From the NCBI GenBank assembly GCA_020831885.1, contig JAFIFU010000007.1:52311-116310 (forward strand): DNA of 64,000 nucleotides, in the 5' to 3' direction. The DNA is from Ectothiorhodospiraceae bacterium (GTDB lineage: Bacteria; Pseudomonadota; Gammaproteobacteria; Nitrococcales; Aquisalimonadaceae). The notes under the pieces were generated by a model that made no database searches, was not told where the DNA came from, and was given only the letters and a program-made list of their open reading frames with translations. The stretch's first letter is position 1. Every line of letters starts with the position of its first letter. This document shows positions 1 through 9,179 of the stretch, in pieces. The translations under genes were made by a program, and so were the position numbers.

Positions 1-2
1 TC

Positions 3-251
3 CTCGCCGCCGCCCTCGGAAAAGCTCTCGGTCACCTGTTCGGGCTTGCCCCTGCGCCAACACGGACGCTGGTGTTCAGTTTTGGAACCAGGAACTCCTT
101 CGTCGTGCTGCCGCTGGCGCTCGCCCTTTCCGAGTCCTGGGAGGCGGCGGTGGTGGTGATCGTGTTCCAGTCCCTGGTGGAGCTTTTCGGCATGGCGGCC
201 TATCTGCACTGGGTGCCGCGGCGGCTGGTTCCAGCACGCCCACCGGGGTGA
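3..251 (+). CDS. Arsenite/bile-acid-symporter-type permease, C-terminal part (partial)
   Basis: Only the last 82 codons are present, running from the left edge to a TGA at 249-251. The peptide is hydrophobic: FSFGTRNSFVVLPLALAL is followed by VVIVFQSLVELFGMAAYL and a short basic, Pro-rich tail. This resembles the end of ACR3/ArsB-like arsenic resistance permeases of the BASS superfamily, in which a TRNSFVVLPLAL-like stretch precedes the final membrane helix. Such proteins export arsenite across the inner membrane. No other ars gene is visible here because the upstream part is outside the window. The family call rests on this short tail, so another BASS-type transporter is possible. Confidence 0.6.
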   Translation, partial: LAAALGKALGHLFGLAPAPTRTLVFSFGTRNSFVVLPLALALSESWEAAVVVIVFQSLVELFGMAAYLHWVPRRLVPARPPG

Positions 252-261
252 TGCTTCAGGC

Positions 262-726
262 TCAGTCCATTGGCGGCAGATAAGGGGCTTGGTCGGCCGC
301 CAGTTCCACATCATGAACCACCAGGATGGGTTGTCGGGCGTGGCGGACCAGCCACTCGGTGGCGGACCCGTGGAGGAACTGCTGGAGTCCGGTGCGGCTC
401 CGGGTGCCCATGGCGATCAGGTGGGCGTCCCACTGGTCGGCATGCTCGATGATTTTGTCCGCCGGGCTGCCGACTTCCACGGCAATCTCTTCCCCATCCC
501 GCTGCCAGGTCTCCAGCCTCTGCCGCGCGGCGTGCTCGGCCTTGGCGCGTTCTTCCCTGGCGTGTGTGGGATTGATGACCGGGTTTGCCGTGGCCGAGGC
601 GATATCGCTGGGATTGACGACATACAGCAGGCGGATTGTCGCCCCGGGGTGGTAGGCCCTGGTGACCGCCAGTGCCCGGGCGGAGGCGGTGGAGAAATTA
701 ACCGGGACCAGAATGCGTTGCAGCAT
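262..726 (-). CDS. Universal stress protein, single UspA domain
   Basis: A 154-residue protein starting [12 protein letters not shown]. The fold runs from the N-terminal LVPVNFS strand to a C-terminal QPILVV strand. The nucleotide-binding loop [15 protein letters not shown] (about residues 106-120) fits the ATP-binding G-x2-G-x9-G-S pattern, except that the second glycine is serine. UspA proteins are cytoplasmic dimers linked to survival under starvation, anaerobiosis or oxidative stress. A longer in-frame start 11 codons upstream (759) exists, but the family begins at the chosen ATG. The gene lies tail to tail with the permease fragment and is divergent from the SulP gene. Two larger relatives occur at 43.9 and 45.6 kb. 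Confidence 0.88.
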   Translation of the reverse strand: MLQRILVPVNFSTASARALAVTRAYHPGATIRLLYVVNPSDIASATANPVINPTHAREERAKAEHAARQRLETWQRDGEEIAVEVGSPADKIIEHADQWDAHLIAMGTRSRTGLQQFLHGSATEWLVRHARQPILVVHDVELAADQAPYLPPMD

Positions 727-1043
727 GAAGCGCCTGCCTGTCGAGTAGCAAACGGCCATGGTAGCCGAAAACGGACCGGGGGATTAAGTTGTGTAGGTCA
801 CAGGAGTTTCCCCGGCGTTCCTGGTTGTTCTGTCTTGTGGCAGTGCAGCAAACCGCGTATGGTACACGCCTTCTCGCAGTTGGCAACGTGGGTGTCGCCC
901 TCCCGGCCCCGGGATGTGGAAGCCATGCTTCCAGCCATGTGCTTGTGGCACCCGTGCAGGATCCTGCCAGTTGTTCGAACACCGTGCGGCCGTCAGCCGT
1001 AACCCCCGGCATGAGTGATTCCGCCCCGGCGTAAAGGAAAGGA
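727..1043. other. Intergenic region between divergent usp and sulP genes
   Basis: This 317-base spacer must hold both divergent promoters, but no convincing -35/-10 pair was recognised. It contains a perfect 7-bp hairpin (TGGAAGC, loop CAT, GCTTCCA) at 917-933. A GGAAAGG ribosome site lies immediately before the SulP ATG. No conserved small protein is seen. Confidence 0.5.
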
Positions 1044-2540
1044 ATGCTGTCTGAAACGCTGAAACGGCAGGCGGAGAGCCTGCGGCGAACCTGGTTCTTC
1101 AATGTCCGTGGCGACCTGATCGCGGGCATGGTGGTTGCGCTGGCGCTGATTCCGGAGGCGATTGCCTTCTCGATCATTGCCGGGGTTGATCCCAAGGTCG
1201 GCCTGTACGCTTCGTTCTGCATGGCGGTGGTGATCGCGTTCACCGGCGGGCGCCCCGGCATGATCTCCGCCGCCACCGGCGCGATGGCGCTGCTGATGAT
1301 TACCCTGGTGGCGGAACACGGGGTGGAGTATCTGTTCGCTGCGACGGTCCTCACCGGCCTGCTGCAGATCGTCTTCGGCTGGCTCAAGCTGGCCCGGTAC
1401 ATGATGTTCATCCCGCGCACCGTGATGCAGGGCTTCGTCAATGCGCTGGCCATTCTGATTTTCATGGCGCAGGTGCCGCATTTCGTCGGCTTGGGTGTTC
1501 CGACCTACATCATGGTGGCTGCGGGGTTGGCGATTCTCTACCTGTTCCCGTATATCAATCGCACCATCCCGCCGCCCCTGGTGGCCATTGTTGCGCTCAC
1601 CGCGACGGCCTACTTCCTCAACGTGCCGTTCAATACGGTGGGTGATATGGGCGAGCTCCCGTCCGGCATGCCGCTGTTCGGAATTCCGGCGGTGCCGCTG
1701 AGCTGGGAGACCTTGCAGATCATCCTCCCCACCGCCCTGACGCTGACGATTGTCGGCCTGCTGGAGTCGCTGCTCACCGCCTCCATCGTCGACGACCTGA
1801 CCGATACACCCAGCAAGAAGAACCGGGAATGCAAGGGGCAGGGCCTGGGCAATATCGTGTCCGGGTTCTTTGGCGGCATGGCGGGCTGCGCCATGATCGG
1901 TCAGTCCATCATCAACGTGAAATCCGGTGGGCTGGGCCGCCTTTCCAGTCTTGCAGCCGGCGTGTATCTGCTGTTTTTCATCCTGGTGCTGGGCGACCTG
2001 GTCTCCATCATCCCCATGCCGGCGCTGGTGGCCGTGATGATCATGGTGGCCATCGGCACTTTTGACTGGAGCTCCTTCGCCATGCTGCGCAGGATGCCGA
2101 AGACCGATGCCTTCGTGTTGATCGTCACGGTGGTCACCGTGGTGGTGACCCATGATCTGGCCAAGGGTGTGTTCGCCGGCGTGCTGCTCAGCGCCGTGTT
2201 CTTCGTGCGCAAGCTGGCCCGCCAGATCCGGATCACACACGAGGACAGCGCGGATGGCAGCAGTCGTGTTTATCGGGTCCGGGGCGTGCTGTTCTTCGTG
2301 GCCGTGGACAATTTCCTGGCCGGCTTCGACTATGACACACGTATTCCCGAGGTCACCATTGATCTCACCGGGGCAACGCTCTGGGACAGCTCGGCGGTCG
2401 GGGCCGTGGACAAGGTGGTGGGCAAACTCCGGCGCACCGGGGCCGAGGTGACCGTCATTCACCCGGTGGGCGAAGGTGCCGGGCTGATGGACCGGCTGGC
2501 GGCCTATGACAGCCCGGGCTCGGGCGCAATCGGCCACTGA
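1044..2540 (+). CDS. SulP family anion permease with C-terminal STAS domain
   Basis: 498 residues. After a short cytoplasmic N-terminus, residues about 20-395 form 10-12 hydrophobic segments containing the SulP hallmark [20 protein letters not shown] and the helix end [17 protein letters not shown]. Residues about 405-498 form a STAS domain ([20 protein letters not shown]). The family imports or exchanges sulfate, bicarbonate or other anions at the inner membrane, and STAS regulates activity. The acid-rich transport core and compact length (usual range about 490-570) resemble the bacterial sulfate/bicarbonate subgroup, but the substrate cannot be read from sequence. A GGAAAGG ribosome site precedes the ATG. 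The gene stands alone, and a strong bidirectional hairpin follows it. Confidence 0.92.
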   Translation: MLSETLKRQAESLRRTWFFNVRGDLIAGMVVALALIPEAIAFSIIAGVDPKVGLYASFCMAVVIAFTGGRPGMISAATGAMALLMITLVAEHGVEYLFAATVLTGLLQIVFGWLKLARYMMFIPRTVMQGFVNALAILIFMAQVPHFVGLGVPTYIMVAAGLAILYLFPYINRTIPPPLVAIVALTATAYFLNVPFNTVGDMGELPSGMPLFGIPAVPLSWETLQIILPTALTLTIVGLLESLLTASIVDDLTDTPSKKNRECKGQGLGNIVSGFFGGMAGCAMIGQSIINVKSGGLGRLSSLAAGVYLLFFILVLGDLVSIIPMPALVAVMIMVAIGTFDWSSFAMLRRMPKTDAFVLIVTVVTVVVTHDLAKGVFAGVLLSAVFFVRKLARQIRITHEDSADGSSRVYRVRGVLFFVAVDNFLAGFDYDTRIPEVTIDLTGATLWDSSAVGAVDKVVGKLRRTGAEVTVIHPVGEGAGLMDRLAAYDSPGSGAIGH

Positions 2541-2600
2541 GGCTCCGGGACCCGCTTTCGGGAATAATCATGTCTTCCGTTTCGGCCCGGGGATGTCTTG

Positions 2601-2632
2601 CCGGCCCGGCCCCGGGGAACGGGCCGGGCCGG
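2601..2632. terminator. Bidirectional hairpin between convergent sulP and cupin genes
   Basis: CCGGCCCGGCCC at 2601-2612 pairs perfectly with GGGCCGGGCCGG at 2621-2632 around an 8-base loop. It sits between two convergent genes, where it could end transcription from both sides. No long T-tract follows, so its strength as an intrinsic terminator is uncertain. Confidence 0.6.
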
Positions 2633-2636
2633 GTCT

Positions 2637-3116
2637 TCAGTCCCGCCGGATGTGGCCGGCGGCACCGTTATCGGCTGCCAGTTGGTACATGAGGTCGTTG
2701 TCGATCAACCCGGCCGGGTTGCCCTGCTCGTCATAGCCCATGACCGGCCCATAGGCCACGACGAACAGAATCAGCTCTCCGTGGGATTCGGGCTGGTGCA
2801 CAACCCCGCCAGGCTCGTAGACGTAGCCGCCCGTTTTCACGGTACCCTCCTCGTAGCTGAACGAACCCTTGACGACGAAGGCTTCCACGGCGGCCAGGTG
2901 GCGGTGAATGTCGGTAACCACACCGTCGGGTACCTTGAGCAGCAGTGTGGCCTTGCCGTGATTGTCATCCAGATGCAACAGTTTGAAATAGGTGCCGGGT
3001 AAGGCGAACGGTGTCCAGGGGAGCTGTTCGGTATCCAGCATCATCCCGCCGGCGCGGCGAACCGGTGCAATGTGGGGATGTGTCGCCTGGCGGGGCATTT
3101 CGTGTGCGGTGCTCAT
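2637..3116 (-). CDS. Cupin-domain protein (2,4'-dihydroxyacetophenone dioxygenase / ChrR-like)
   Basis: 159 residues starting MSTAHEMPRQ, with an AGGAG ribosome site 8 bases upstream. Residues about 45-130 form a cupin barrel. DIHRHLAAVEAFVVKGSF holds the first metal-ligand cluster (His-x-His then Glu), and VHQPESHGELILFVV is the second. The protein resembles acetylacetone-cleaving and 2,4'-dihydroxyacetophenone dioxygenases and the cupin of ChrR anti-sigma factors, all of which bind a divalent metal. A catalytic role in C-C bond oxygenation is possible but not shown. The AraC gene upstream on the same strand has its own cupin-type sensor and could regulate it. The N-terminal extension in the open frame (to 3167) lacks family similarity. 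Confidence 0.72.
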   Translation of the reverse strand: MSTAHEMPRQATHPHIAPVRRAGGMMLDTEQLPWTPFALPGTYFKLLHLDDNHGKATLLLKVPDGVVTDIHRHLAAVEAFVVKGSFSYEEGTVKTGGYVYEPGGVVHQPESHGELILFVVAYGPVMGYDEQGNPAGLIDNDLMYQLAADNGAAGHIRRD

Positions 3117-3238
3117 GAGACTTCTCCTCCAATGGGGTGATGTTTTGATTCGTATGTGAACGATCATGGCGATCGTCCTGTATCACTTTGCCCTGAGCAC
3201 CCGTATGCGTATTGCACGAAATTCAGGATGTCACTGCA

Positions 3239-3262
3239 CCATGGAATAGCTCAGTGCTTTCC
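3239..3262 (-). repeat. Dispersed short palindromic repeat, copy 1
   Basis: The minus strand reads GGAAAGCACTGAGCTATTCC then ATGG, matching the family consensus AGGGAAGCGCTGATCTATTC-CCATGG with one base lost from the CCC run. It lies in the 152-base spacer between the AraC gene and the cupin gene. Confidence 0.7.
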
Positions 3263-3268
3263 GAGATG

Positions 3269-4147
3269 TCAGGCGGAACGGCGGGGTCCGTGGTTCAGGA
3301 CTGAATGGCTGCGGAAGTATCCTGGCGTCATTCCCAGGTATTGCTTGAAGCAGCGGGTCATGTGGCTTTGGTCGGCGAAGCCGGTTTCCGCTGCGATCAC
3401 GGAAAGCGGGGCTCCGGTGCTGATCAGTTGTCGGACCCGGTCAACCCGGACTGCAATCTGGAAACGGTGGGGCGTGATTCCGGTCCGGGCGCGGAACACG
3501 TCGATCAGATAATGGCGGTGGAGCCCGGTCAGCCGGGCCAGCGTACTGAGGTCCACATCTTCATCGCAGTGGGTGGCGAGATAGTCCCGGATCAGTGCAA
3601 CCGCACGGTGCTCCCGCACCCGGCTGGTATGTCGCCTGCCGGTGGTTTGCCCGGGGTGGCCCAGCAGGGCGTGAAGCAGTTCCAGCAGCAGTGATTCCTG
3701 CTCCAGCCGTGAGGCGCCCCCGCGGCAACGCTGGTGCAGGTGTTCCACGCGCCAGATGACGTCCTGAGCCGTGACGTGACGGGCAGGCAGTGCGTTGGCC
3801 ATGTCGCCGCCGGGTATTCCCGGATCCGTCGCGAGTGCGTTCAGCAGTTCACGATCCACCAGCGTGGAGGCAAAGCGAAACGTCCCGTTCTCCGGCGAGC
3901 CGCCCGCGTGTGGCTCGCCAGGGCAGATGACATAGAGGGTTCCGGCCGGCAGGCGGGTGGTGCGACCACAATGCCGGACGAGGCCTTCCCCGGCCTGGAC
4001 GTGGATGAGTTCCAGGCCATCGTGCAGGTGGTCCGGATACCAGTGCCGATGCCGGGTGGTTTGTACCAGATGCAGGCCGGGAGGCGAATCCCACAGGGAG
4101 AATCCCGCGGCGGGCGCCTCCTGGGGCAAACCGACTGTTTGTGCCAT
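3269..4147 (-). CDS. AraC family transcriptional regulator with N-terminal cupin sensor
   Basis: 292 residues. Residues about 15-100 are an AraC-type ligand-binding cupin (HLHDGLELIHVQAGEG and CPGEPHAG). Residues about 185-285 carry the double helix-turn-helix: LSTLARLTGLHRHYLIDVF in the first, and VIAAETGFADQSHMTRCFKQ plus GMTPGYFR in the second. This is a cytoplasmic DNA-binding regulator. The inducer is unknown. It sits upstream of and co-oriented with the dioxygenase-like cupin gene, which is the most obvious target. The terminal PGYFRSH segment is complete, so the gene is intact. Confidence 0.9.
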   Translation of the reverse strand: MAQTVGLPQEAPAAGFSLWDSPPGLHLVQTTRHRHWYPDHLHDGLELIHVQAGEGLVRHCGRTTRLPAGTLYVICPGEPHAGGSPENGTFRFASTLVDRELLNALATDPGIPGGDMANALPARHVTAQDVIWRVEHLHQRCRGGASRLEQESLLLELLHALLGHPGQTTGRRHTSRVREHRAVALIRDYLATHCDEDVDLSTLARLTGLHRHYLIDVFRARTGITPHRFQIAVRVDRVRQLISTGAPLSVIAAETGFADQSHMTRCFKQYLGMTPGYFRSHSVLNHGPRRSA

Positions 4148-4316
4148 TGATCTGCTGCCGACTGAAATCCCATGGAACCCGGCGGTGATCGCCCGGGGCG
4201 TTGCGGCAAGTCACTTCCTTAGCACGAGGCGCCGTGACCTTCTAGAAAAATACTCAGATCGCCCGCTTCTCTACCGTTGCGCGCCTGGTGTCCCGGCGCA
4301 CGCCGCGGACCCCGGT

Positions 4317-5378
4317 TTACCGTCGTGATTCCCGGAATGCGTCCGGCGAGGAGCCCGTCCAGCGTTTGAATGCGCGATGGAAGGCGCTGGGCTCCGAGTA
4401 GCCGAGCAGGAAGGCGACCTGGGCGACGCTGAGGCCGGGGTCATTCAGATGGTGTTCCGCCAGTTCCCGGCGCAGTGTGGTGACAAGCTGACGGAAACCG
4501 GTGCCCTCCGCCGCCAGTCTACGGTGCAGCGTGCGCGGACTCATATGGAGTTTGCGGGCCACCCGTTCCAGTACCGGCTCGCCATCGCAGAGCTCGTCCA
4601 GCAGGGCGCGCCGGACGCGCGCCACGTATCCCCCGGAGGAGGGCAGGGCCTCCAGCAGCGTGGCGATCCGGGACTCCACAATCGGTTGCAGAACGGGGTC
4701 GGCGCCCACCAGGGCGCGTTCAAGCAGCTCCGCCGGAAACCGGAGTTCGCTGCGGTGGTGCTCGAACCGCAGCGGCGCGGAAAAGATCCGCTGGTGCGCG
4801 CTCCGGTCCGCCGGCATCGGATAGGGGAAGCACACGGCGGTCAGTCTGAAGCCCATACCGGTTATACGGCGCAGCATGGACAGCCAACCTGCCAGGACGT
4901 AGTCGGCCACAGGACGCGGAGCGCCGCCGGGCACGGGCAGCCGATGGGCGAGTACGGCCACGTCGCCCTGCCGTTCCAGGCTTACCTGGGCGGCATCGTG
5001 CAGGACCCGGTGATACCGCACCAGGCGCTCCAGTCCGTCTCCCAGTCGGGAACTGGTGAGGACCGCGTACTCCAGCGCGCCAAAGGTCCCGGGCCGGATG
5101 GCTTCACCCACGTGCAGGCCGATGTTCCGGTCCCCTGCAAGCTGTCCCGCCGCTTCCCAGAGGGCCAGGGCCTTGCCATGGGGAATGCGTCCTTCGGCAT
5201 CGTCCAGGACCGCGTGGTCGATGCCCGCTGTGCGCAGCAGGTCGGCAGATCGCCGGCCGTGTTCCTCCACGTAATCCAGCACCGGCCGGACCGAGCGGAC
5301 GGAGATGAAGGGTTCACTGGCATCCGGTACCGGTGCGGCATGGCGGGAAATGTCAGTCTTCTTGTCCGACCCGGTCAT
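4317..5378 (-). CDS. AraC family regulator, OruR/ArgR-like (Arabinose_bd domain)
   Basis: 353 residues from MTGSDKKTD. Residues about 45-230 match the Arabinose_bd/'AraC_binding' type sensor (LRTAGIDHAVLDDAEGRIPH, FGALEYAVLTSSRLGDGLER). The C-terminal HTH region has LERVARKLHMSPRTLHRRLA and VAQVAFLLGYSEPSAFHRAF followed by RWTGSSPDAFR. This subgroup regulates catabolic genes in gammaproteobacteria. The open frame continues 131 codons upstream, but that part is Pro/Arg-rich antisense to the SRPBCC gene and is not credible. The gene is divergent from that SRPBCC gene with about 120 bases between them, so co-regulation is plausible. Confidence 0.88.
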   Translation of the reverse strand: MTGSDKKTDISRHAAPVPDASEPFISVRSVRPVLDYVEEHGRRSADLLRTAGIDHAVLDDAEGRIPHGKALALWEAAGQLAGDRNIGLHVGEAIRPGTFGALEYAVLTSSRLGDGLERLVRYHRVLHDAAQVSLERQGDVAVLAHRLPVPGGAPRPVADYVLAGWLSMLRRITGMGFRLTAVCFPYPMPADRSAHQRIFSAPLRFEHHRSELRFPAELLERALVGADPVLQPIVESRIATLLEALPSSGGYVARVRRALLDELCDGEPVLERVARKLHMSPRTLHRRLAAEGTGFRQLVTTLRRELAEHHLNDPGLSVAQVAFLLGYSEPSAFHRAFKRWTGSSPDAFRESRR

Positions 5379-5501
5379 CTGATCCCTTGCCCGTGCGCGG
5401 TAAGCTCCGTGCTGTGATTGCCAAAACGGAGTGATGAGAGAATGATACAGCCATCCCGCGCTGACGCGATGCCTGTGGTGTCGCAGGAAAGGAGTCACCG
5501 G

Positions 5502-5939
5502 ATGAAGCACCTGGAAACGGAGATTCTCATCAAGGGCCGGCCGGAGCAGGTCTGGGCCGTGCTCACGGACTTCCCGCGCTATCCGGAGTGGAACCCGTTC
5601 ATTCGCCAAGCGGAGGGCGACCTCCGCACGGGTGGCCGGCTGCGGGTCAGGATCCACCCCCCAGGGGGCCGCCCCATGACCTTTCGGCCCCTGGTACGGG
5701 CGGCGCGGCCGGGAACGGAATTGCGCTGGCAAGGCCGGGTGCTGCTGCCCGGGCTGTTTGACGGTGAGCACGTTTTCCGTATGGAACCCACGGGGGATGG
5801 TCAGGTGCGTTTCACGCAGAGTGAGCGGTTCCGGGGGCTGTTGGTGCCCCTGTTCCCCGGGTCGCTGTATGCGAACACCCTGCGGGGGTTCGAGGCCATG
5901 AATCTGGCGCTGAAGGATCGCGTTGAAGGCAACCGATGA
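5502..5939 (+). CDS. SRPBCC (START/Bet v1-like) domain protein
   Basis: 145 residues starting MKHLETEILIKGR, with an AAAGGAG ribosome site 7 bases upstream. The START-like fold is recognisable from RPEQVWAVLTDFPRYPEWNP near the N-terminus and GEHVFRMEPTGDGQVRFTQS in the middle. The long C-terminal helix ends RGFEAMNLALKDRVE. The family binds small hydrophobic ligands in a helix-grip cavity and includes polyketide cyclases and CoxG-like proteins, but no enzyme activity can be assigned. It is divergent from the AraC gene and about 80 bases upstream of the serine hydrolase, with which it may be co-transcribed. Confidence 0.85.
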   Translation: MKHLETEILIKGRPEQVWAVLTDFPRYPEWNPFIRQAEGDLRTGGRLRVRIHPPGGRPMTFRPLVRAARPGTELRWQGRVLLPGLFDGEHVFRMEPTGDGQVRFTQSERFRGLLVPLFPGSLYANTLRGFEAMNLALKDRVEGNR

Positions 5940-6022
5940 TTGCCGTTGCCCGGGCAGTCGCGGGGGGCTCCGTCGCTGGCGGGCGTTGACCGGCGGTATC
6001 GCGGGTCCCGAGGGAGGCAGAC

Positions 6023-7399
6023 ATGAAAGCCGGATTGCCAGGGATTGATCTGGCCGGGCGCCTGTCCGGGCTGATCCGGACGTACCACGTGCCCGGCGCC
6101 GTTGCGGCCGCCTATCACCGCGGGGACATGGCGCAGGCGGCGGCCGGTGTCGCGCATCTGGGCACGGGCCTCCCGGTCACCCCGGACACGCTGTTCCAGA
6201 TCGGTTCCATCACCAAGCTCTACACGGCGACGCTGGTGATGCAACTGAGCGATGCCGGCGAACTGAATCTGGATATGCCCATCCGGCAATACCTCCCGGA
6301 ACTGCGGTTTGCGGACTCACTGGCCAATGCCATCACGCCCCGCCACCTGCTCACGCACACCGCGGGCCTGGAGGGCGATGTGTTTGCGGACGGTGGCCGC
6401 GGCGATGATGCCATCGCGTGCTACGTCCGTGATCTGCAGGCACTGCCCCTGCTCCATGCGCCCGGTGAGCTCCTGTCCTATTGCAACAGCGGGTTCGTGG
6501 TACTGGGGCGGTTGGTGGAGCGGCTCACTGGCAGGCCGTTTCATCAGGCTTTCGGGGCGTACCTGACGCAGCCGGCCGGTCTGGATCGTACGCTGCTGCT
6601 CCCGGAAGACGTGATGCTGCACCGGTTCGCCGTCGGCCATCTGGGGCCGGGAGGGGGCGAAGAGCAGCACGTGGCGCCGATCTGGTCGCTGCCTCAGGCC
6701 ATGGCGCCCGCCGGCACCATGACGTGCGCGACGGCGGCGGATGTGGTGCGGTTTGCGCGGCTGCATCTGGCGGACGGCGTTGCGGTCTGCGGGAAACGCC
6801 TGTTGTCCCCGGAATCCGCCAGGGCCATGCGTACCCGGCAGTTCTCCTGCCCGGATGTCCATACCCTGGGGGACGCCATTGGACTGGGCTGGTTCCTGGA
6901 GACACGGGGCGACCGCACGGTGCTTGCACATGATGGCGGCACCATCGGCCAGTCCGCCGCTCTGCGTATCCTGCCGGAGGAAGAGCTCATCATGGTCGTG
7001 CTGGCCAACGGTGGCGACGCCGCGGTGATGGGCAGGCGGCTGATCGACGGCCTGTTCCAGGCTTTGGCCGATCTGCCCCCGCGGCCGGCCCCCCGACCAT
7101 GGGAACAGGCGGATGCTGGAGATTTCGCCCACTACGCCGGGTGTTATCAGCGGGCGAACCTTCGGCTGGAATTCCGGTTCCAAAGGGGCCATCTGCTGAT
7201 GGATATGACGCCCGATGGCCCGTTGGCGGAGTGGATGCCATCCCGAAGGGGGCTGGCGCTAGTCCCCTGTGGGAATGGCGTGTTCGCGCCCGCGGATTCG
7301 GGGACCGGGGAAGCGGTGGTGTTCCACGGCGGCGGCGCTTGTGCGGCGCCCGATTGGGTTTTTCTGGGAGGGCGCGCCCACCGGCGTTGTGGCGGATAA
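6023..7399 (+). CDS. Serine hydrolase, beta-lactamase class C / EstB-like
   Basis: 458 residues. The catalytic SxxK motif is in GSITKLYTA (about residues 59-67), the YxN motif in SYCNSGFV (about 152-159), and the third motif is HDGG in LAHDGGTIGQSA (about 300). These mark the penicillin-binding/class C beta-lactamase superfamily, which includes esterases and D-aminopeptidases. Residues about 355-458 form an extra C-terminal domain (YAGCYQRANLRLEFRFQRG), as in Pab87-like hydrolases. No signal peptide is visible, so a cytoplasmic esterase or peptidase is more likely than a true beta-lactamase. The gene is convergent with the chemotaxis receptor, with only 25 bases between them. Confidence 0.88.
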   Translation: MKAGLPGIDLAGRLSGLIRTYHVPGAVAAAYHRGDMAQAAAGVAHLGTGLPVTPDTLFQIGSITKLYTATLVMQLSDAGELNLDMPIRQYLPELRFADSLANAITPRHLLTHTAGLEGDVFADGGRGDDAIACYVRDLQALPLLHAPGELLSYCNSGFVVLGRLVERLTGRPFHQAFGAYLTQPAGLDRTLLLPEDVMLHRFAVGHLGPGGGEEQHVAPIWSLPQAMAPAGTMTCATAADVVRFARLHLADGVAVCGKRLLSPESARAMRTRQFSCPDVHTLGDAIGLGWFLETRGDRTVLAHDGGTIGQSAALRILPEEELIMVVLANGGDAAVMGRRLIDGLFQALADLPPRPAPRPWEQADAGDFAHYAGCYQRANLRLEFRFQRGHLLMDMTPDGPLAEWMPSRRGLALVPCGNGVFAPADSGTGEAVVFHGGGACAAPDWVFLGGRAHRRCGG

Positions 7400-7424
7400 G
7401 ACCGCCGGCCCCGCCGGGGTTGGC

Positions 7425-8936
7425 TCAGATCCGGAAGGTGTCCACCGATTCCGCCAGGTGCCGGGCGCGTCGTTCCAACTGCTCGCAGGCCTCGGTCGTT
7501 GTTTCCGCCACCCGGCTGCTGTCAGCCGAGGAGTGGCGGACTGAGGCAAGGCGCCGGTTGATCTCTTCCGTAGCGGAGGTCTGCTCCTCCGAGGCGCTGG
7601 CAATCTGATCGTTCATCTGGTTAATGGCCTGCACCGACCGCTCGATATCCTGCAGCCGTTCATCCACCGCCTGCACGGCCTGAACGGCCTCTGCAGAGGA
7701 CGCATTACCCGCGGTTATCACCTGGTAGACGCCGTTGGCCTCCTCCCGCAGTCGGTCGATCATACCGCCGATCTCCTCGGTGGATTCCCGTGTGCGCTGG
7801 GCCAGTAGCCGCACCTCCTCCGCGACCACGGAAAAGCCCCGTCCGTGTTCCCCGGCTCGTGCCGATTCGATGGCCGCGTTCAGCGCCAACAGGTTGGTCT
7901 GCTCGGAAACAGACCGGATCACATCCACCACGGTGCCGATGCGTTCGCTTTCCCCGTTCAGCCGCTCCACCACGGCAGATGCCTGTTCCACGGCGCGGGC
8001 AAGGGTGTTGATGCGCTCCTGTGCCCGGTCCAACTCTGTTCGGCCGCTGCCGGTGGCCTGCTCCGCCTGGCGGGCGGATTCGGCCGCCGTGGCGGCATTG
8101 CGTGCCACCTCCTGCGTGGTGGCGGCCATCTGTTGCATGGCGCCGGCGATTTCGTCCGTGTCCTCCTGCTGCCGACGAACGCGCTGGCGGTTCTCATCCA
8201 GTTCGCCCCGGAGCTGGGCCACCGTGTCCATCACCGCGTCGGCGGCCTTGCGCGCACTGACCACGCCGGCGTGCACCTTGTCCAGAAAGGCATGAATCCC
8301 CTGGGTCACGCGTCCGCGGGCCGATGGGTGACGCCAGGTGAGGTCCACCCGGTCGCCTTCCGCGGCTAGGTGTTCACCCACCTCACCCAACTCGGCTGCC
8401 TGGGCCGCATCCCGGTGAAGAATCCGCGCCATGTGGATCAGCAGAGAAGCCTGGAAGACCACATAGCCCGCATGGAGGAACACCAGACCCCATCCATGCT
8501 CGCCTTGGGGAAACACATAGAGCGGAGAACCGGCGTGCTGCAGGATGTGCCCCAGCACATGGTGCAGAGCCGTGGCTGCGGCGCCGGCCGCGATCACGGC
8601 CCAGTCACGGTAGTAGAGCAACAGGGCGAGCAGGGCGAAGATGCCGAAATGCATCTCGATCATGCCCTCGGCCAGGTGGATCGCCAGTGCGGAATAGCCC
8701 ATGAAGGCAACCGCTACGGTGATGCGGGTCGCCCGCTGCCCCGGCTGCACGGCGATCAATCCGCCGGACACAGCCAGGAGGATCAGCCCGTACAGCAGGG
8801 CCTGGGCCACTGAGGTGCCAAGGATCAGCGCGATTCCCAGGCAATAGACCAGGTGCAGCACCAGGACGCCGGCCATGAGCCGGTCCGCCTGCCTGTAGTG
8901 GACCGCCAGGGCGCGACCATCTTCCCGTACGCTCAT
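7425..8936 (-). CDS. Methyl-accepting chemotaxis protein with multi-helix membrane sensor
   Basis: 503 residues. Residues about 18-175 form five or six membrane helices without a periplasmic domain and are rich in histidine (ALHHVLGHILQHAG, VFLHAGYVVFQASLLIHMAR). The cytoplasmic part is a long coiled-coil signalling domain. Its hairpin tip, [20 protein letters not shown] (about residues 337-356), is followed by FSVVAEEVRLLAQRT, which contacts CheA and CheW. The receptor would steer flagellar or pilus motility. This membrane sensor type is found in several proteobacterial receptors, but its ligand is unknown. No che gene is nearby. A GAGGTGA ribosome site supports the start. Confidence 0.92.
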   Translation of the reverse strand: MSVREDGRALAVHYRQADRLMAGVLVLHLVYCLGIALILGTSVAQALLYGLILLAVSGGLIAVQPGQRATRITVAVAFMGYSALAIHLAEGMIEMHFGIFALLALLLYYRDWAVIAAGAAATALHHVLGHILQHAGSPLYVFPQGEHGWGLVFLHAGYVVFQASLLIHMARILHRDAAQAAELGEVGEHLAAEGDRVDLTWRHPSARGRVTQGIHAFLDKVHAGVVSARKAADAVMDTVAQLRGELDENRQRVRRQQEDTDEIAGAMQQMAATTQEVARNAATAAESARQAEQATGSGRTELDRAQERINTLARAVEQASAVVERLNGESERIGTVVDVIRSVSEQTNLLALNAAIESARAGEHGRGFSVVAEEVRLLAQRTRESTEEIGGMIDRLREEANGVYQVITAGNASSAEAVQAVQAVDERLQDIERSVQAINQMNDQIASASEEQTSATEEINRRLASVRHSSADSSRVAETTTEACEQLERRARHLAESVDTFRI

Positions 8937-9179
8937 CGGATCACCTCGCTGTGTGCAGCCGGACCGGGTTGCGAAACCCCATGCTCTGTATCGGCACGTC
9001 CGGGTTGCCCTTGAGCGAGGGCATGGGTATGTCCCGACGTGGCGGGTATGTCAGTCGGTCCGTGGCGGCTGCGGCAGACCTGCGGTAGTCTGAAAACAAG
9101 ACATACCCGGTTCCGCGGGCGTATCGGCCAATGGCAAGGCGCCCGGAAAGCGGGTTTCGGTTGGCGTTTGGGGGGTGCC

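Noticed and set aside
790..802. TGTGTAGGTCACA as a CRP site upstream of SulP
   Set aside because: The two halves are 13 bases across, not the 16 of a CRP site, and no downstream promoter supports it.
993..2537. A 514-codon ORF on the minus strand opposite the SulP gene
   Set aside because: It has no recognisable domain, is unusually rich in His, Gln, Arg and Gly, and is antisense to a well-matched transporter. Long antisense frames are expected in high-GC DNA.
5379..5771. N-terminal extension of the second AraC frame
   Set aside because: It is antisense to the SRPBCC gene, rich in Pro and Arg, and unlike any AraC N-terminus.
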